The notes: generated from the letters alone by a model not told the origin. 48,405 bases of DNA from Elusimicrobiota bacterium (GCA_016928195.1 JAFGLF010000081.1:1-48405); one strand, 5' to 3'; positions 16,853-27,394 are shown, numbered from the stretch's first letter. Numbers and translations are program-made.

Positions 16853-18658
16853 CTAATTCCCCCCTGAACTGCTCTGCATATTATATAGGTTCTTATATAC
16901 TCCTCTTCTGGACATTAGCTCACCGTGTTTCCCCTGGTCAACAATTCTTCCGTGGTCCAGAACAATAATCTCATCGGCATTCACAATGGTTGAAAGACGG
17001 TGGGCAATAATTATAACCGTATAATCCTTAGATATTTTGTTGATAGCATCCTGAATCAATTTCTCGGAAATACTATCCAGAGAACTTGTCGCCTCGTCCA
17101 GTATTATTATCTCAGGATTCCTATAAAGTGCCCTTGCAATTGCAATCCGCTGTCTTTGACCGCCCGAAAGTTTTAATCCTCTGTCTCCCACTACTGTGTC
17201 ATAACCATCCTTACATTCTCTTATAAAACCATGTGCATTGGCAAGCTTAGCCGCTGTTATGACCTTTTCCATGTCGATGTTTTCCTGACTGAAGGCAATA
17301 TTCTCGGCAATCGTTGCATTGAAAATAAATGTATCCTGGGTTACAAACCCTATCTTTTTAAGCCAGCTTGCTATCTCAATATCCTTTAAATCGATATTAT
17401 CAATCAGAATCCTACCCCTCTGCGGCACGAACAACCTCACTATCAGATCAGCAATTGTTGACTTGCCTGCACCGGATGGCCCTACGATTGCAGTTGTCTT
17501 GCCCTTCTTAAAAATAACGTTAAAATTGTCCAGAAGTTTCGCGCAACCGGGGTAAAAAAATCCGATATCTTCAAAACGAATTTCTTTTGAAAAAAACTCA
17601 ATCCGTCTATTGCCGTCTTTAATCCGACACGACTGCTCATTAAGAACAGTCCGAAGCAGTTCTATAGCAGGCAAAATTCCCATAAGTTGTATTCTAAGAT
17701 TACCCAAAACATTCATTGAAGGCATTATTCTCTGAAAAGCATAAGTAAAAGTACCCAGAATGGGCAGAATATTCAGATAATTTGCAGGATTTAATACCTT
17801 AACAATAATTATCAAAACCGCTATTAGAGAAATAACTATCACTTCCAACAGATTATTCGGTAAAGGTGTCCATAACGTCTCTTTTCTGGCAAGATAAAAA
17901 TATTCCTTAGTATATTTATAAAATTCGGATATCCAGCGGTTAAGTGCTGAATAGATTTTTATCTGCCGGATTCCACTGACCATTTCGTTGGCGGTAACAT
18001 TTTGCCTTTCACCTGCAGCAATTTTTCCCGAGCCGACCTTATAGGAAATATTTCTTGCAATATAATGGGTAAAATAGTAATGTCCGAGACATAGAAGTAT
18101 AAGCATCAGAGAAGCGTAAATAGAAATATTAAAAAGGACTAACCCTACAACAAGAAGCCTCAAAAACTGAGTCATCATCTGTGGTACATAATCAAACAAT
18201 GCTCCTATATGTGGAGGAGCCACAATAATATGGTGAAGCATCTCTCCCTGTTTATGGTTCAAAAAAAACTGATAATCTGCCTTAATATATTTTCCAAAAA
18301 CCTTATGCTGAATATCCGCCCATATCCTATAGGAAGCAAGCGAACTAAAAACTGAATTTAAATATGTTAGCATACTCTTCAGAAAAATCGAAACAATAAG
18401 AAATATTACACTGGCAATCAGTTTATCCTGAACATGAATAGCTGTTATCAGCAGATTAATGTATTTAAAAAAAACCCTGTTGGATTGCATAACATCTACA
18501 TCTAACATTGAATTTAAAACTGAAAAAAGAAAAGCAATACTGAACCCGTCAAACAAAGCAGAAAAAACAGCCAGAGCAGTAAGCCCTGCAACATAATAAG
18601 GATACTGTTTTAAAAATGAATATATTATCTTTATTCTTGTAAGTTTATCTTTTATCAT
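16853..18658 (-). CDS. MsbA-type ABC exporter (fused permease and ATPase)
   Basis: 601 residues: a six-helix transmembrane domain (about 15-320), then a nucleotide-binding domain with Walker A GPSGAGKST, Q-loop GFVTQDTF, signature LSGGQRQR, Walker B IIILDEATSSLD and H-loop AHRLST. It is a homodimeric exporter half-transporter. In this place, next to the glycan operon, it could flip a lipid-linked oligosaccharide or lipid A; drug export is also possible. There is no clear Shine-Dalgarno. It follows comF by 10 bases and is probably co-transcribed with it rather than with the glycan operon. Confidence 0.87.
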   Translation of the reverse strand: MIKDKLTRIKIIYSFLKQYPYYVAGLTALAVFSALFDGFSIAFLFSVLNSMLDVDVMQSNRVFFKYINLLITAIHVQDKLIASVIFLIVSIFLKSMLTYLNSVFSSLASYRIWADIQHKVFGKYIKADYQFFLNHKQGEMLHHIIVAPPHIGALFDYVPQMMTQFLRLLVVGLVLFNISIYASLMLILLCLGHYYFTHYIARNISYKVGSGKIAAGERQNVTANEMVSGIRQIKIYSALNRWISEFYKYTKEYFYLARKETLWTPLPNNLLEVIVISLIAVLIIIVKVLNPANYLNILPILGTFTYAFQRIMPSMNVLGNLRIQLMGILPAIELLRTVLNEQSCRIKDGNRRIEFFSKEIRFEDIGFFYPGCAKLLDNFNVIFKKGKTTAIVGPSGAGKSTIADLIVRLFVPQRGRILIDNIDLKDIEIASWLKKIGFVTQDTFIFNATIAENIAFSQENIDMEKVITAAKLANAHGFIRECKDGYDTVVGDRGLKLSGGQRQRIAIARALYRNPEIIILDEATSSLDSISEKLIQDAINKISKDYTVIIIAHRLSTIVNADEIIVLDHGRIVDQGKHGELMSRRGVYKNLYNMQSSSGGN

Positions 18659-18668
18659 AATATTACTT

Positions 18669-19376
18669 TTAGTCTCTTGCCAGGACCAGACAATGGATAT
18701 TTCCGGCGCCGGATTTCTTAAGAATCTTTGAACTCTCCTCCAGTGTCAGGCAGGTTGTTGCTATATCGTCAATAATTACTATGTTTTTGCCCTTAAATTC
18801 TGCCGGGTCTCTTACAAAAAAAGAATCCTTCAGATTAATAAGTCTCTGCTCTCTGGAAAGCTCGAACTGCGGACTTGTATTTCTTATCCTGATAAAATTA
18901 TCGGATACAACCATTTTATTAAGTTTTTTCCCCAGTATATCTGCCAAAAGCCCGGATTGGTTATAGCCCCTTTCAAACTCCTTTCTCTTAGACAGAGGAA
19001 CCGGCACAATGAAGTCAATACTTTCAATATCCATATTTTTTGTCAATGTATCCAATAGAAGACCGGCTAATATGGTCTTTAAAAAATCTTTCTCTTTGAA
19101 TTTAAGTATCAGTTTTCTTAAAATTCCGGTATATCTGCCTACAGCGATTACTTTTTCAAAATGGTACTTTGTTTTTCTGCACTGCCAGCAGTGAGCACCG
19201 CCGTCTGGTAACGGCTGAAAACAGGTAAGACAATACGGGGGTTTTATATACTCAATTTTATCAATACAGTCACGGCAGACTACCGACTTTTTATCATCCA
19301 CATCCTTTCCGCAGGAAACACAAACATTCGGGAAGAAAAAATCCAGTACAGCATCTTTAATGGTTGATATCTTCAT
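18669..19376 (-). CDS. comF: ComF-family phosphoribosyltransferase-like protein
   Basis: 235 residues. The N-terminal double zinc ribbon has four CxxC pairs (CVSC, CRDC, CLTC, CWQC; about 19-65). The C-terminal PRTase fold has NIVIIDDIATTCLTL, the PRPP loop. ComF proteins take part in uptake of transforming DNA in competent bacteria; the biochemical role is unclear. The ATG is immediately preceded by the hairpin repeat at 19382-19467, and no Shine-Dalgarno is visible. Confidence 0.85.
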   Translation of the reverse strand: MKISTIKDAVLDFFFPNVCVSCGKDVDDKKSVVCRDCIDKIEYIKPPYCLTCFQPLPDGGAHCWQCRKTKYHFEKVIAVGRYTGILRKLILKFKEKDFLKTILAGLLLDTLTKNMDIESIDFIVPVPLSKRKEFERGYNQSGLLADILGKKLNKMVVSDNFIRIRNTSPQFELSREQRLINLKDSFFVRDPAEFKGKNIVIIDDIATTCLTLEESSKILKKSGAGNIHCLVLARD

Positions 19377-19381
19377 GGTAT

Positions 19382-19467
19382 ACGCTAATTTACGCTAATA
19401 TAAAAACAACGCGAATACACGCGAATGATTTGCGATGATTTGCGTTAGATTCGCGACCATTTGCGTT
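19382..19467. repeat. ACGCGAAT-type intergenic hairpin element
   Basis: The spacer between the HD-GYP gene and comF consists almost wholly of ACGC(G/T)AAT units in one orientation on the left and ATT(C/T)GCG(A/T) units in the other on the right, forming an imperfect inverted repeat. The element starts a few bases from the comF ATG and ends a few bases from the HD-GYP stop codon. Confidence 0.75.
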
Positions 19468-19472
19468 CTTTT

Positions 19473-20402
19473 TTATTTATTGATTATTCCAATGAATTTA
19501 TCTACTATTGAACCCTGCCATTGTTTATCACGGCCTTCTTTTAATATTTCAATTACTTTCTCTTTAGGCAGGGCTTTTCTGTATGCTCGGTCGCTTGTCA
19601 TAGCATCATATGAATCAGCTATTGCCATTATACGCGCTTCCATCGGGATATCCTCGCCTTTAAGCTTATCGGGATAGCCCTTACCATCCCATCTTTCATG
19701 GTGATATTTGATAACATTAAGCAACTTCTGAAGAGTTCTTAATCCTTTACAAATTTTATAAGATACTTCCGGATGGGTTTTTATTTTTTCGTATTCTTCT
19801 AAAGTCAATGTTCCTTTTTTAGTCAGTATTTCCAGCGGAATCGCAATCTTTCCTATATCATGCAGTATCCCTGCCCAATACATATCTTCGGCTTTCTCCT
19901 CGGAAAATCCTAAAGCCAGAGCAATTTGTCTTGAATATTCTCCGACCCTGTTGGAATGACCGCTTGTATAAGGGTCCTTTGCCTCTACGGCATGCGATAA
20001 TGCAATAACAATATTTTGTGCCTCTTCCAGCTCCAGGTATGTCCTTCTTAAATTAATAAGACTTCTTACTCGTGCCAAAAACTCCCATCTGTCAAACGGC
20101 TTGTTGATAAAATCATCCACTCCCATTTCGTATGCTTTAATTCTCTTTTCCCTGTCGGTCAGTACGGTAAATATAATAACCGGAGTATATTTATGAAGTG
20201 TCTTTGCAGTCTTAAGCAAATGGAATCCGTCTTTTCCGGGAAGCATAACATCGAACAAAAATAAATCCCATTCCCCGCTTATTATTAATTTTTCCGCATC
20301 GTCTCCCCTGTCGCATATCACAATATCATAAATTTCTTTCTCAAGAATATCTCTTACAAGCTGCTGGGAGGATTGGTCATCTTCTACAATAAGTATTTTC
20401 AT
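19473..20402 (-). CDS. Response regulator with HD-GYP output domain
   Basis: 309 residues: receiver domain 1-118 (phospho-acceptor D51, acidic D8/D9, K101), then an HD-GYP phosphodiesterase domain with HDIGKIAIP (181-189), HPEVSYKI and HHERWDGKGYP (234-244). Complete HD-GYP domains hydrolyse cyclic-di-GMP or cGAMP. The upstream sensor kinase and CheY genes (20517-22741) are likely partners. It probably links a membrane signal to surface-glycan or motility output by lowering c-di-GMP. GGGGA precedes the start. Confidence 0.9.
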   Translation of the reverse strand: MKILIVEDDQSSQQLVRDILEKEIYDIVICDRGDDAEKLIISGEWDLFLFDVMLPGKDGFHLLKTAKTLHKYTPVIIFTVLTDREKRIKAYEMGVDDFINKPFDRWEFLARVRSLINLRRTYLELEEAQNIVIALSHAVEAKDPYTSGHSNRVGEYSRQIALALGFSEEKAEDMYWAGILHDIGKIAIPLEILTKKGTLTLEEYEKIKTHPEVSYKICKGLRTLQKLLNVIKYHHERWDGKGYPDKLKGEDIPMEARIMAIADSYDAMTSDRAYRKALPKEKVIEILKEGRDKQWQGSIVDKFIGIINK

Positions 20403-20433
20403 AATTTTCCCCTGATATAATATTTATTATATC

Positions 20434-20495
20434 TGATTACACAGATTAGCAAACCGGTTTTATCTGTGTAATCTGACCTTTAATCTGTGTAATCA
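20434..20495. repeat. GATTACACA-type intergenic hairpin
   Basis: A perfect 15-bp inverted repeat TGATTACACAGATTA (20434-20448) and its complement (20481-20495), with a third partial copy at 20462-20476 in between. It fills the gap between the sensor kinase and HD-GYP genes. The units differ from the ACGCGAAT type, but the architecture of short units in mirrored arrays is the same. Confidence 0.8.
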
Positions 20496-20516
20496 ACCAT
20501 CCTGATTTATAGGATG

Positions 20517-22376
20517 TTATACACTAACGTGTTTATTAACTTTTTCTGCTTTATTCTCATATGGCAGTATTACCTTAAAAACCGTACCTTTCTCAAGTTC
20601 GCTTTTAACTTCAATTTTGCCGCCCATCATGTTCACTAACTTCCTTGAAATACTTAACCCCAATCCCGTACCTCCGAACTCTCTTGTAACAGAGCCGTCT
20701 GCCTGGACGAATTCATCGAAAATATGCTCAAGATCCTCCTGTTTGATACCTATTCCTGTATCTGATACTTCTACAAAGAAACCCTCGGTCAGTTTGCCTG
20801 CTTTGATTTCCACTTTACCTTCTTTTGTAAATTTAATCGCATTTGAAAGCAGGTTCATAATAACCTGCCTGACCCTTAGATAATCATTAAAGCATTGTAT
20901 ATCGTTTTCCATATTAAGTATAAACTCAAGATTTTTTTCCATTGCCAGCGGTTTGACTTCCTCGCTAAGCTCTTTTAACAATACATCCACTCTAAACTTT
21001 TCAGGAATCAGCTTTATCCTGCCTGCTTCAATCTTGCTTAAGTCCAGTATATCGTTAATCAGTTTCAGAAGGTGATTGGTACTTCTCATAATTTTTTCAT
21101 AAGTTTCTTTTTGTTTCTTTGAAACCTTCCCATAAACCTCGTCGCTAAGAAGCGCAGTAAATCCGATTATCGCGTTCATAGGTGTCCTTAGTTCGTGAGA
21201 CATACTTGCCAGAAATTCCGACTTCATCTTATCCGCTTTTCTAAGAGCAACATTTTTCTCTTCTATTTCCTTATATGCATTTTCTAAATTTCTTGTAGCA
21301 TTTTTTATCTTTTCTCCCAATGAATCGTATGATTTTTCCAGTTCCTCACCCATTTTGTTGAATTCTTTGGCAAGTTCTTCTATTTCATCGCCTGTATTAA
21401 GCATTATTCTATAAGAAAGGTTGCCCGAACCCAGAATCTGCGCACCTTTATTCAGGGCAGATATGGGTTGTGTTACTTTTTTACTGAAGTATGATGCAAG
21501 AAACAATGCAGTGGAAATACCGAGAATTACAATTATGATTGCAAGAGTCCCCATATATATAGAACTTCTATATATGACACGATACGGCGAGCTTAAAAGT
21601 ATCTGCCAGTTTATTGACTCATTCTTCACATAATAAGCAAGATTCTTATCCTTTCCGTATTTTATTACCCCTTCACTGTCCGGTAATTTATGTTCAAATT
21701 TATCTCCTTCCCCCATAATTATACCGCTGTTAGGGTCAAGTATGATAAACCTGCTTTCTTCTATTGGTTTTACCTTCTCAAGAAGCTGAGACAGGTTATT
21801 TAAATCTATACCTCCTATTAAAAGAGCACCCCTGAGCGGATAAACAAGTATTACTTCCTTTTTATCCCTAAAATTATATGCATTTGAAATTCTTACCGAA
21901 GGATTATTGAAACTATATTTTAAATAATTATATATCTCTTCATATTCAGTTATTGTACTGTAATCATCAGGATAACTTGATAACATGTAAAACTTATTAT
22001 TTCTTCTCCCAACAATCCCCAGAAAACTGAAATTTTTATATTTTACAAACACCCTTTTTAAATTAAGATTAATAAGGTCTCTTTTTTTCACACTTACTGC
22101 ATACCTGAAGTTTTTTTCGCTTGCCAGAGTTGTCAGACTCTTTTGGCAGTTCAGAATATAGTGTTCAATCAGCTTATTGACACTTACAACAACCGCCTTT
22201 TGATAACTATCCATCTGCGAAGATACAGTTTTTCTGACCAGGGAAAATGTAAATACAATAAATACAAGAAAAGGAAGGGTTATGATAAAGAAAAGTACTA
22301 ATAACTTATGACGAAGAGTCAGATTAAATCCTGACAATCTATTTTTAATATCGTAAACCTTATTCCAGTTTATCAT
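20517..22376 (-). CDS. Membrane sensor histidine kinase
   Basis: 619 residues: TM1 (about 25-46), an extracytoplasmic Cache-like sensor region (about 47-270), TM2 (about 273-297), HAMP (about 298-350), a coiled-coil linker, HisKA with SMSHELRTPMNAIIGF (phospho-His H394) and HATPase with N-box NLLSNAIKF, G1 DTGIGIK and G2 GGTGLGLSI. It has no receiver domain. The start codon overlaps the stop of the CheY gene (ATGA), so the two are coupled; the HD-GYP regulator is the probable second partner. The ligand is unknown. Confidence 0.9.
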   Translation of the reverse strand: MINWNKVYDIKNRLSGFNLTLRHKLLVLFFIITLPFLVFIVFTFSLVRKTVSSQMDSYQKAVVVSVNKLIEHYILNCQKSLTTLASEKNFRYAVSVKKRDLINLNLKRVFVKYKNFSFLGIVGRRNNKFYMLSSYPDDYSTITEYEEIYNYLKYSFNNPSVRISNAYNFRDKKEVILVYPLRGALLIGGIDLNNLSQLLEKVKPIEESRFIILDPNSGIIMGEGDKFEHKLPDSEGVIKYGKDKNLAYYVKNESINWQILLSSPYRVIYRSSIYMGTLAIIIVILGISTALFLASYFSKKVTQPISALNKGAQILGSGNLSYRIMLNTGDEIEELAKEFNKMGEELEKSYDSLGEKIKNATRNLENAYKEIEEKNVALRKADKMKSEFLASMSHELRTPMNAIIGFTALLSDEVYGKVSKKQKETYEKIMRSTNHLLKLINDILDLSKIEAGRIKLIPEKFRVDVLLKELSEEVKPLAMEKNLEFILNMENDIQCFNDYLRVRQVIMNLLSNAIKFTKEGKVEIKAGKLTEGFFVEVSDTGIGIKQEDLEHIFDEFVQADGSVTREFGGTGLGLSISRKLVNMMGGKIEVKSELEKGTVFKVILPYENKAEKVNKHVSV

Positions 22377-22741
22377 ATAAAGTTTTTAACTTTTTCAATG
22401 ATATTTTTTGGAAGGCACGGTTTTGGGAGGTATGCATTACAACCCATCTTAATTGCTTTTTCCCTGTCGCCAACCATAGCATGCGCAGTCAATGCAATAA
22501 CAGGAAGATTCTTATATTTTTTATCTTTTCTTATTTTCTTAATAATATCCCATCCGCTTATCTTAGGCAGGGACAAATCAAGCAGAACCAAGTCCGGGCT
22601 TTCCTCCAGCTTCTGCAGTCCGTCCTCTCCGTCAACAGCCAGAACCAAATTATAGCCCTCTTTTTTCAGCGTAACTTCTACAATTTCCCTGTTAAGAGGA
22701 TTATCTTCAATAACTAAAATCTTTTTTCTTTTATTAGACAT
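22373..22741 (-). CDS. Single-domain CheY-like response regulator
   Basis: 122 residues forming one receiver domain: acidic pocket E12/D13, phospho-acceptor D55 in LVLLDLSLPKISGW, the T/A site ALTAHAM, and the conserved lysine in YLPKPCLP. It resembles DivK/Spo0F-like receivers that relay phosphate. It is coupled to the sensor kinase by a 4-base overlap. No Shine-Dalgarno is evident; the leader consists of a hairpin repeat. Confidence 0.9.
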   Translation of the reverse strand: MSNKRKKILVIEDNPLNREIVEVTLKKEGYNLVLAVDGEDGLQKLEESPDLVLLDLSLPKISGWDIIKKIRKDKKYKNLPVIALTAHAMVGDREKAIKMGCNAYLPKPCLPKNIIEKVKNFI

Positions 22742-22756
22742 AATAATAAATAAAAA

Positions 22757-22826
22757 AACACGAATAAAGAACTCGCGATCACCCGCGAAAATTCGTGTTG
22801 TTTTTTATTCGCGTTCCTTATCACGC
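22757..22826. repeat. ACACGAAT/CGCG intergenic hairpin
   Basis: AACACGAAT (22757-22765) pairs with ATTCGTGTT (22791-22799) around an inner CGCG/CGCG pair; a TTCGCG and a CACGC unit follow. It lies between the WbpA-like gene and the CheY gene and looks like a shortened relative of the ACGCGAAT family. Confidence 0.7.
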
Positions 22827-24131
22827 TTTGATTACTTTTTTATTCTTCTGTTTTACGGAGTTTCTTGTATCAATGATAAGTTTTGAATTCTCTATTATAA
22901 GATTATAATTATAACAGGTATGGTCGGTGGATATTATAACAGCGTCAAACCTTTTTAAATTGCTTACCGTCAACGGAACTGACTTCTTTTTTATCTGGTG
23001 ACGCCGCATCTTGGGAGGGCATGGTATATACGGGTCGTTATAGTCTATCTGGTTTAAAGGAACCCCTTTTTTTTCCAAAACTTTAATAAGCTCAAGCGAG
23101 GGGGACTCCCTTGTATCGTCGGTATCTTTTTTATATGCCATCCCCAGTATTAAAACCTTTGCTTTTTTGAGCGGGATCTGTTTTTCCCTCAGTGCCGATT
23201 GCAGTTTTTCAATAACATATTCCGGCATTTCTGTGTTGACCTCCCCTGCATGTTCTATAAACTTTGTACGTAGTTTATACTGCTTTGCCTTCCATGAAAG
23301 GTAGAACGGGTCTATCGGTATACAATGTCCGCCCCAACCGGGACCGGGATAAAAAGGCATAAAACCAAATGGTTTTGTTTTACTTGCCTTAATTACCTCC
23401 CATATATCAAAACCCATCTTGTCAAAAAGAATTTTGAGTTCATTGACCATGGCTATATTGACTGCGCGAAAGGTATTTTCCAGCATTTTTGTCGCCTCGG
23501 CGACCTTTGCGGAAGATACCGTCACAACACTGTCAACTGCTTTTCCATACAGCAATGACGCTATTTCTGTAGAAATTTTATTTATACCTCCGACAACCTT
23601 AGGTATCTTTTTTGTTGTCCATTTTTTATTGCCCGGGTCTTCTCTTTCGGGAGAAAATGCAAGATAAAAATCCTTACCGGCTTTAAGTCCTGTTTTTTCC
23701 AATATAGGTTTCACAATTTCATCCGTTGTACCGGGATAGGTGGTACTTTCCAAAACAACCAATTGTTCCCTTCTTAAATATTTTGAAATTACTTTTACAG
23801 TATCAACCACAAACCGCATATCAGGCTCTTTTGCCTGTGTAAGCGGTGTAGGAACACATATGATAATAGAGTCGCAGTTCTTAAGTTTTGAAAAATCTTT
23901 GGTTGCTTCAAATCTTTTAATCCTGGTCAGGTCTTTTACTTTTGAGGACGGAGTGTATTGAATGTAGCTTCTGCCTTTTTTTAATTCTGAAATCTTTCTA
24001 TTATCCACATCAAATCCTATTGTATAAAATCCGGAGGAGGCAAACTCAACTGCAAGAGGAAGGCCCACATAACCAAGCCCTATAACCCCTACTATTGCTT
24101 TTTTTTTCTTGATTTTTTGTTTAATATCCAT
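22821..24131 (-). CDS. Nucleotide sugar dehydrogenase, WbpA/UDP-HexNAc dehydrogenase type
   Basis: 436 residues. NAD-binding motif GVIGLGYVGLPLA (16-28), central ESTTYPGTTDEIV, and the catalytic cysteine in PGPGWGGHCIPIDPFYLSWKA. GPGxGGHCIPIDP is typical of UDP-N-acetylglucosamine/mannosamine 6-dehydrogenases (WbpA, WecC) and differs from the GxGFGGxCFPKD of the UDP-glucose dehydrogenase at 26105. It oxidises a UDP-HexNAc to its uronic acid in two NAD steps. No Shine-Dalgarno is seen; the hairpin at 24137 begins 6 bases upstream. Confidence 0.87.
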   Translation of the reverse strand: MDIKQKIKKKKAIVGVIGLGYVGLPLAVEFASSGFYTIGFDVDNRKISELKKGRSYIQYTPSSKVKDLTRIKRFEATKDFSKLKNCDSIIICVPTPLTQAKEPDMRFVVDTVKVISKYLRREQLVVLESTTYPGTTDEIVKPILEKTGLKAGKDFYLAFSPEREDPGNKKWTTKKIPKVVGGINKISTEIASLLYGKAVDSVVTVSSAKVAEATKMLENTFRAVNIAMVNELKILFDKMGFDIWEVIKASKTKPFGFMPFYPGPGWGGHCIPIDPFYLSWKAKQYKLRTKFIEHAGEVNTEMPEYVIEKLQSALREKQIPLKKAKVLILGMAYKKDTDDTRESPSLELIKVLEKKGVPLNQIDYNDPYIPCPPKMRRHQIKKKSVPLTVSNLKRFDAVIISTDHTCYNYNLIIENSKLIIDTRNSVKQKNKKVIKA

Positions 24132-24136
24132 ATAGT

Positions 24137-24246
24137 CACGCGAATTATCGCTAATCTAACGCTAATAGTCGCAAATAACTGTTTACTGGCTAACGAATTT
24201 ATTCGCGTATATCCGCGTTGACTTTCTTATTTGCGTGTATACGCGT
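24137..24246. repeat. ACGCGAAT-type hairpin overlapping the end of the epimerase gene
   Basis: A 110-bp imperfect inverted repeat between CACGCGAAT (left) and ATACGCGT (right), with units CGCTAAT, ACGCTAAT and GTCGCAAAT facing ATTCGCGT and ATTTGCGT. Its right arm covers the last six codons and the stop of the epimerase gene (stop at 24227-24229), so the C-terminus DAYTRK comes from the repeat. Confidence 0.8.
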
Positions 24247-25192
24247 CTTTAAAGTATTCTATTGTTTTTTTCATTCCGTCTTCAAAATTTATGGATGGTT
24301 TAAATTTCAAAAACTTCTTTGCCTGAGTGATGTCTGCAAGAGTATGCCTGACATCCCCGGCGCGTACAGGTTTAAAAACAAATTTAGGTTTTATTTTTAA
24401 AATTTTACATACAGTATAAGCAATATCCAGAACCGAATTCCTTTCATGGCATGCAACATTAAAAGCCTTTCCGGAAACACCTGCTTTATTAGAACTGGTC
24501 ATTGCAAGCAGGTTCGCACTGACCACATTGGCAACATATGTAAAATCACGTGTCTGTTTACCGTCACTGTGTATCTCAAAAGGCTTTTTACGTAAACCGG
24601 AAAGAATAAATATCGGAACAACTACGGCATATTTCGAACCGGGGTCCTGGCGCGGACCAAAAACATTAAAATACCTGAGAGCTACTGTCTCCAGCCCGAA
24701 AACCTTTGCAAAAACATGACAGTAATGTTCGCCCGTAAGTTTTGAAGCTGCATAAGGGGAAATCGGCTGGGGAACATGGTCCTCTCTTTTAGGAAGTTCC
24801 TTTGCATCGCCGTAAATGGATGAAGAAGAAGCATAAACAAACCTTTTTACCTTTGCATTTTTGGCAGCAATCAAAAGATTCAATGTCCCGTTTATGTTAA
24901 CATCGTTATTAGAAACAGGGTCGTCAATTGACCGCGGGACGGAACGCAATGCTGCCTGATGGATAACATAGCTGACACCTTTCATAGTCCTGGTTACAAG
25001 CCCTTTATTCCGTATGTCTCCTTTGACCAGTTCAATCCTGTTAAGAATATGTTTTATATTATCCATACTACCTGTACAAAAGTTGTCAATTATACGAACT
25101 TTATAGTTTCTTCTCAAAAGTTCATCGGTAATATGCGAACCTATAAACCCCGCTCCTCCTGTAACCAATACTAAGCCTTTTTTTTGAACCAT
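24227..25192 (-). CDS. Extended SDR, UDP-HexNAc/UDP-glucose 4-epimerase-like (WbpP/GalE type)
   Basis: 321 residues. [10 protein letters not shown] (10-19), [16 protein letters not shown] with S and then [14 protein letters not shown] (YxxxK), and [14 protein letters not shown] are typical of WbpP-like epimerases that convert UDP-GlcNAc to UDP-GalNAc or the uronic forms. The pairing with the WbpA-like dehydrogenase downstream matches the WbpA/WbpP pair of some O-antigen loci. It overlaps the UDP-xylose synthase gene by 22 bases. The last six residues are encoded by an intergenic hairpin. Confidence 0.85.
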   Translation of the reverse strand: MVQKKGLVLVTGGAGFIGSHITDELLRRNYKVRIIDNFCTGSMDNIKHILNRIELVKGDIRNKGLVTRTMKGVSYVIHQAALRSVPRSIDDPVSNNDVNINGTLNLLIAAKNAKVKRFVYASSSSIYGDAKELPKREDHVPQPISPYAASKLTGEHYCHVFAKVFGLETVALRYFNVFGPRQDPGSKYAVVVPIFILSGLRKKPFEIHSDGKQTRDFTYVANVVSANLLAMTSSNKAGVSGKAFNVACHERNSVLDIAYTVCKILKIKPKFVFKPVRAGDVRHTLADITQAKKFLKFKPSINFEDGMKKTIEYFKDAYTRK

Positions 25193-26100
25193 TTTATCGT
25201 CCTCTCAAGTCCTTTTTCTACCGGTATCTCAGGACTCCATTTAAGAAATTTCTTTGCTCTTGCAATATTCGGCTGTCTTACTTTTGGGTCATCAACAGGA
25301 AGTTTTTCGAAAACCAGTCTGCTTTTTGAATTTGTCAGTTTTAATATCATCCTTGCGAACTGTAAAATAGAATATTCTTTGGGATTTCCGATATTTACCG
25401 GTTCATTTAAAGAAGAATTTAAAAGCTTTACTATTCCGCTGACCAGATCCGAAACATAACAAAAACTCCTTGTTTGCCTGCCGTTTCCATATACGGTTAA
25501 CGATTTACCGCGCAATGCCTGTAATATAAAATTAGGTACAACCCTGCCGTCGTCCAGACGCATCCGCTCACCAAAGGTATTAAAAATTCTTACAATCTTG
25601 GTATCAATCTTGTGCACCCTATGGTACGCCATAGTAATGGCTTCTGCAAATCTCTTAGCTTCGTCATATACACCGCGCGGACCTATAGGATTTACATTTC
25701 CCCAATAACTTTCTTTCTGAGGATGGACAAGAGGGTCGCCGTACACTTCGCTTGTTGAAGCAAGCAAAAACCTTGCTCTTTTTTTAACCGCAAGTCCAAG
25801 TGCATTGTGCGTACCCAAAGAACCGACCTTCAAAGTCTGTATCGGCAGTTTTATATAATCAATAGGGCTGGCAGGAGAAGCAAAATGAAGGATTGCATCT
25901 ACGGTGCCGTCAACACTTATATATTTCGTAACATCATGATTTACAAACCTGAATCTCTTTTCTTTTTTCAGATGAGCGATGTTTTTCAAGGAACCTGTAA
26001 GCAGGTTATCCATGCATATAACATAATGCCCTTTTGATATGAATCTGTCACACAGATGACTTCCGATAAACCCTGCCCCGCCAGTGATTAAAATTTCCAT
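25171..26100 (-). CDS. uxs: UDP-glucuronate decarboxylase (UDP-xylose synthase)
   Basis: 309-residue [16 protein letters not shown], the UXS-specific [11 protein letters not shown] and [39 protein letters not shown], and [21 protein letters not shown] make the assignment very secure. It decarboxylates UDP-glucuronate to UDP-xylose; the UDP-glucose dehydrogenase gene directly upstream makes its substrate. The open frame can start at a TTG (26115), but GGAAGG spaced 7 bases from ATG 26100 is clearly better and leaves a 4-base gap to the previous stop. Confidence 0.95.
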   Translation of the reverse strand: MEILITGGAGFIGSHLCDRFISKGHYVICMDNLLTGSLKNIAHLKKEKRFRFVNHDVTKYISVDGTVDAILHFASPASPIDYIKLPIQTLKVGSLGTHNALGLAVKKRARFLLASTSEVYGDPLVHPQKESYWGNVNPIGPRGVYDEAKRFAEAITMAYHRVHKIDTKIVRIFNTFGERMRLDDGRVVPNFILQALRGKSLTVYGNGRQTRSFCYVSDLVSGIVKLLNSSLNEPVNIGNPKEYSILQFARMILKLTNSKSRLVFEKLPVDDPKVRQPNIARAKKFLKWSPEIPVEKGLERTIKWFKKKA

Positions 26101-26104
26101 TTCA

Positions 26105-27394
26105 TTACCTTCCAATACTTTTATATAAAAATCCCATTTTCTTCATTTTATCAGGGTCAAAAACATTCCTGCCGTCAATAATTATCGGATGTTTCATAAG
26201 CTTTTTTATTTTTTTCAAATCGATTTTTTTTACCTCATCCCACTCGGTCAAAATTGCAAGACAATCGGAACCTTTGGCAGCTTCGTAAGGATTACTGCAA
26301 TATATGACATTTTCTAAAATTTCTTTTGCCCTTTCCTTTGCTTTGGAATCATATGCCTTGATTCTTGCGCCTTCACTCTGAAGAGAATTTATTATATCTA
26401 TTGACGGCGCAAACCGCATATCATCGGTGTTCGGTTTAAATGCAAGCCCTAAAATACCTATTGTTTTTCCCTTGATAACCCAAAGGGTATCCTCGATTTT
26501 CTTAACTAGATGCTGTTTCTGTTTTTCGTTTATTTCTTTAACATTTTTCAGCAATTCGAAATTATAGCCGAGTTTTTTAGAAATCCACAAAAACGCTTCT
26601 AAATCCTTCGGAAAACAAAATCCGCCGAAACCTATTCCTGCATTCAGGAATGACCTTCCTATTCTTTTATCCAACCCCATACCTTCGGCAACCTTTTCAA
26701 CATCTGCACCGCATCTTTCACAGATGTTTGCTACGGCGTTTATAAAAGATATTTTTGTTGCCAAAAATGAGTTTGACGCATGCTTTATAATCTCGGCACT
26801 TTTTATATCGGTAACCAGAATCTGCGTTTTTAACGGCCTATAAACCTTTTTCAAAATATCTTCTGCTCTCTTTGATGATACACCGATGACTACTCTATCA
26901 GGATTGAATGTGTCATATACGGCCGAACCTTCACGTAAAAATTCCGGATTTGATGCTACATCAAAAGAAATGTTCTTTTTCAGATTCCTTTTTATTGTTA
27001 TTTCAACCTTTTCGCCTGTCTCAACCGGAACGGTAGATTTATCCACAATAAGCTTATAATTGTCCATATTTTTTGCAATTTCCTCTGCAACATTTTCAAT
27101 ATACGATAAATCAGCAGAACCGTCCTCGCGTGGCGGTGTTCCGACACAAATGAATATTACTTCCGACTTTTTTATCGCATCTTTGATATTTCCTGCAAAC
27201 GACAAACGTCTGCTTTTAACATTTTTCTTCAGAATTTTTTCAAGTCCGGGTTCATAAATCGGAACTTTATTCTTTTTTAATAATGAGATTTTTTTCTTAT
27301 CGTTGTCAACACATATTACGGTATGCCCGATTTCCGCAAGGCAAACACCTGTAGTAAGTCCGACATATCCGGTTCCAATAACAGCTAACCTCAT
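26105..27394 (-). CDS. ugd: UDP-glucose 6-dehydrogenase
   Basis: 429 residues. The N-terminus [24 protein letters not shown] and [17 protein letters not shown]-equivalent [11 protein letters not shown], and the catalytic cysteine in [15 protein letters not shown] are diagnostic of Ugd/TuaD. It oxidises UDP-glucose to UDP-glucuronate, which feeds the UDP-xylose synthase downstream. The start overlaps the rmlD stop by 4 bases, so the gene is part of the dTDP-rhamnose/UDP-xylose operon. Confidence 0.95.
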   Translation of the reverse strand: MRLAVIGTGYVGLTTGVCLAEIGHTVICVDNDKKKISLLKKNKVPIYEPGLEKILKKNVKSRRLSFAGNIKDAIKKSEVIFICVGTPPREDGSADLSYIENVAEEIAKNMDNYKLIVDKSTVPVETGEKVEITIKRNLKKNISFDVASNPEFLREGSAVYDTFNPDRVVIGVSSKRAEDILKKVYRPLKTQILVTDIKSAEIIKHASNSFLATKISFINAVANICERCGADVEKVAEGMGLDKRIGRSFLNAGIGFGGFCFPKDLEAFLWISKKLGYNFELLKNVKEINEKQKQHLVKKIEDTLWVIKGKTIGILGLAFKPNTDDMRFAPSIDIINSLQSEGARIKAYDSKAKERAKEILENVIYCSNPYEAAKGSDCLAILTEWDEVKKIDLKKIKKLMKHPIIIDGRNVFDPDKMKKMGFLYKSIGR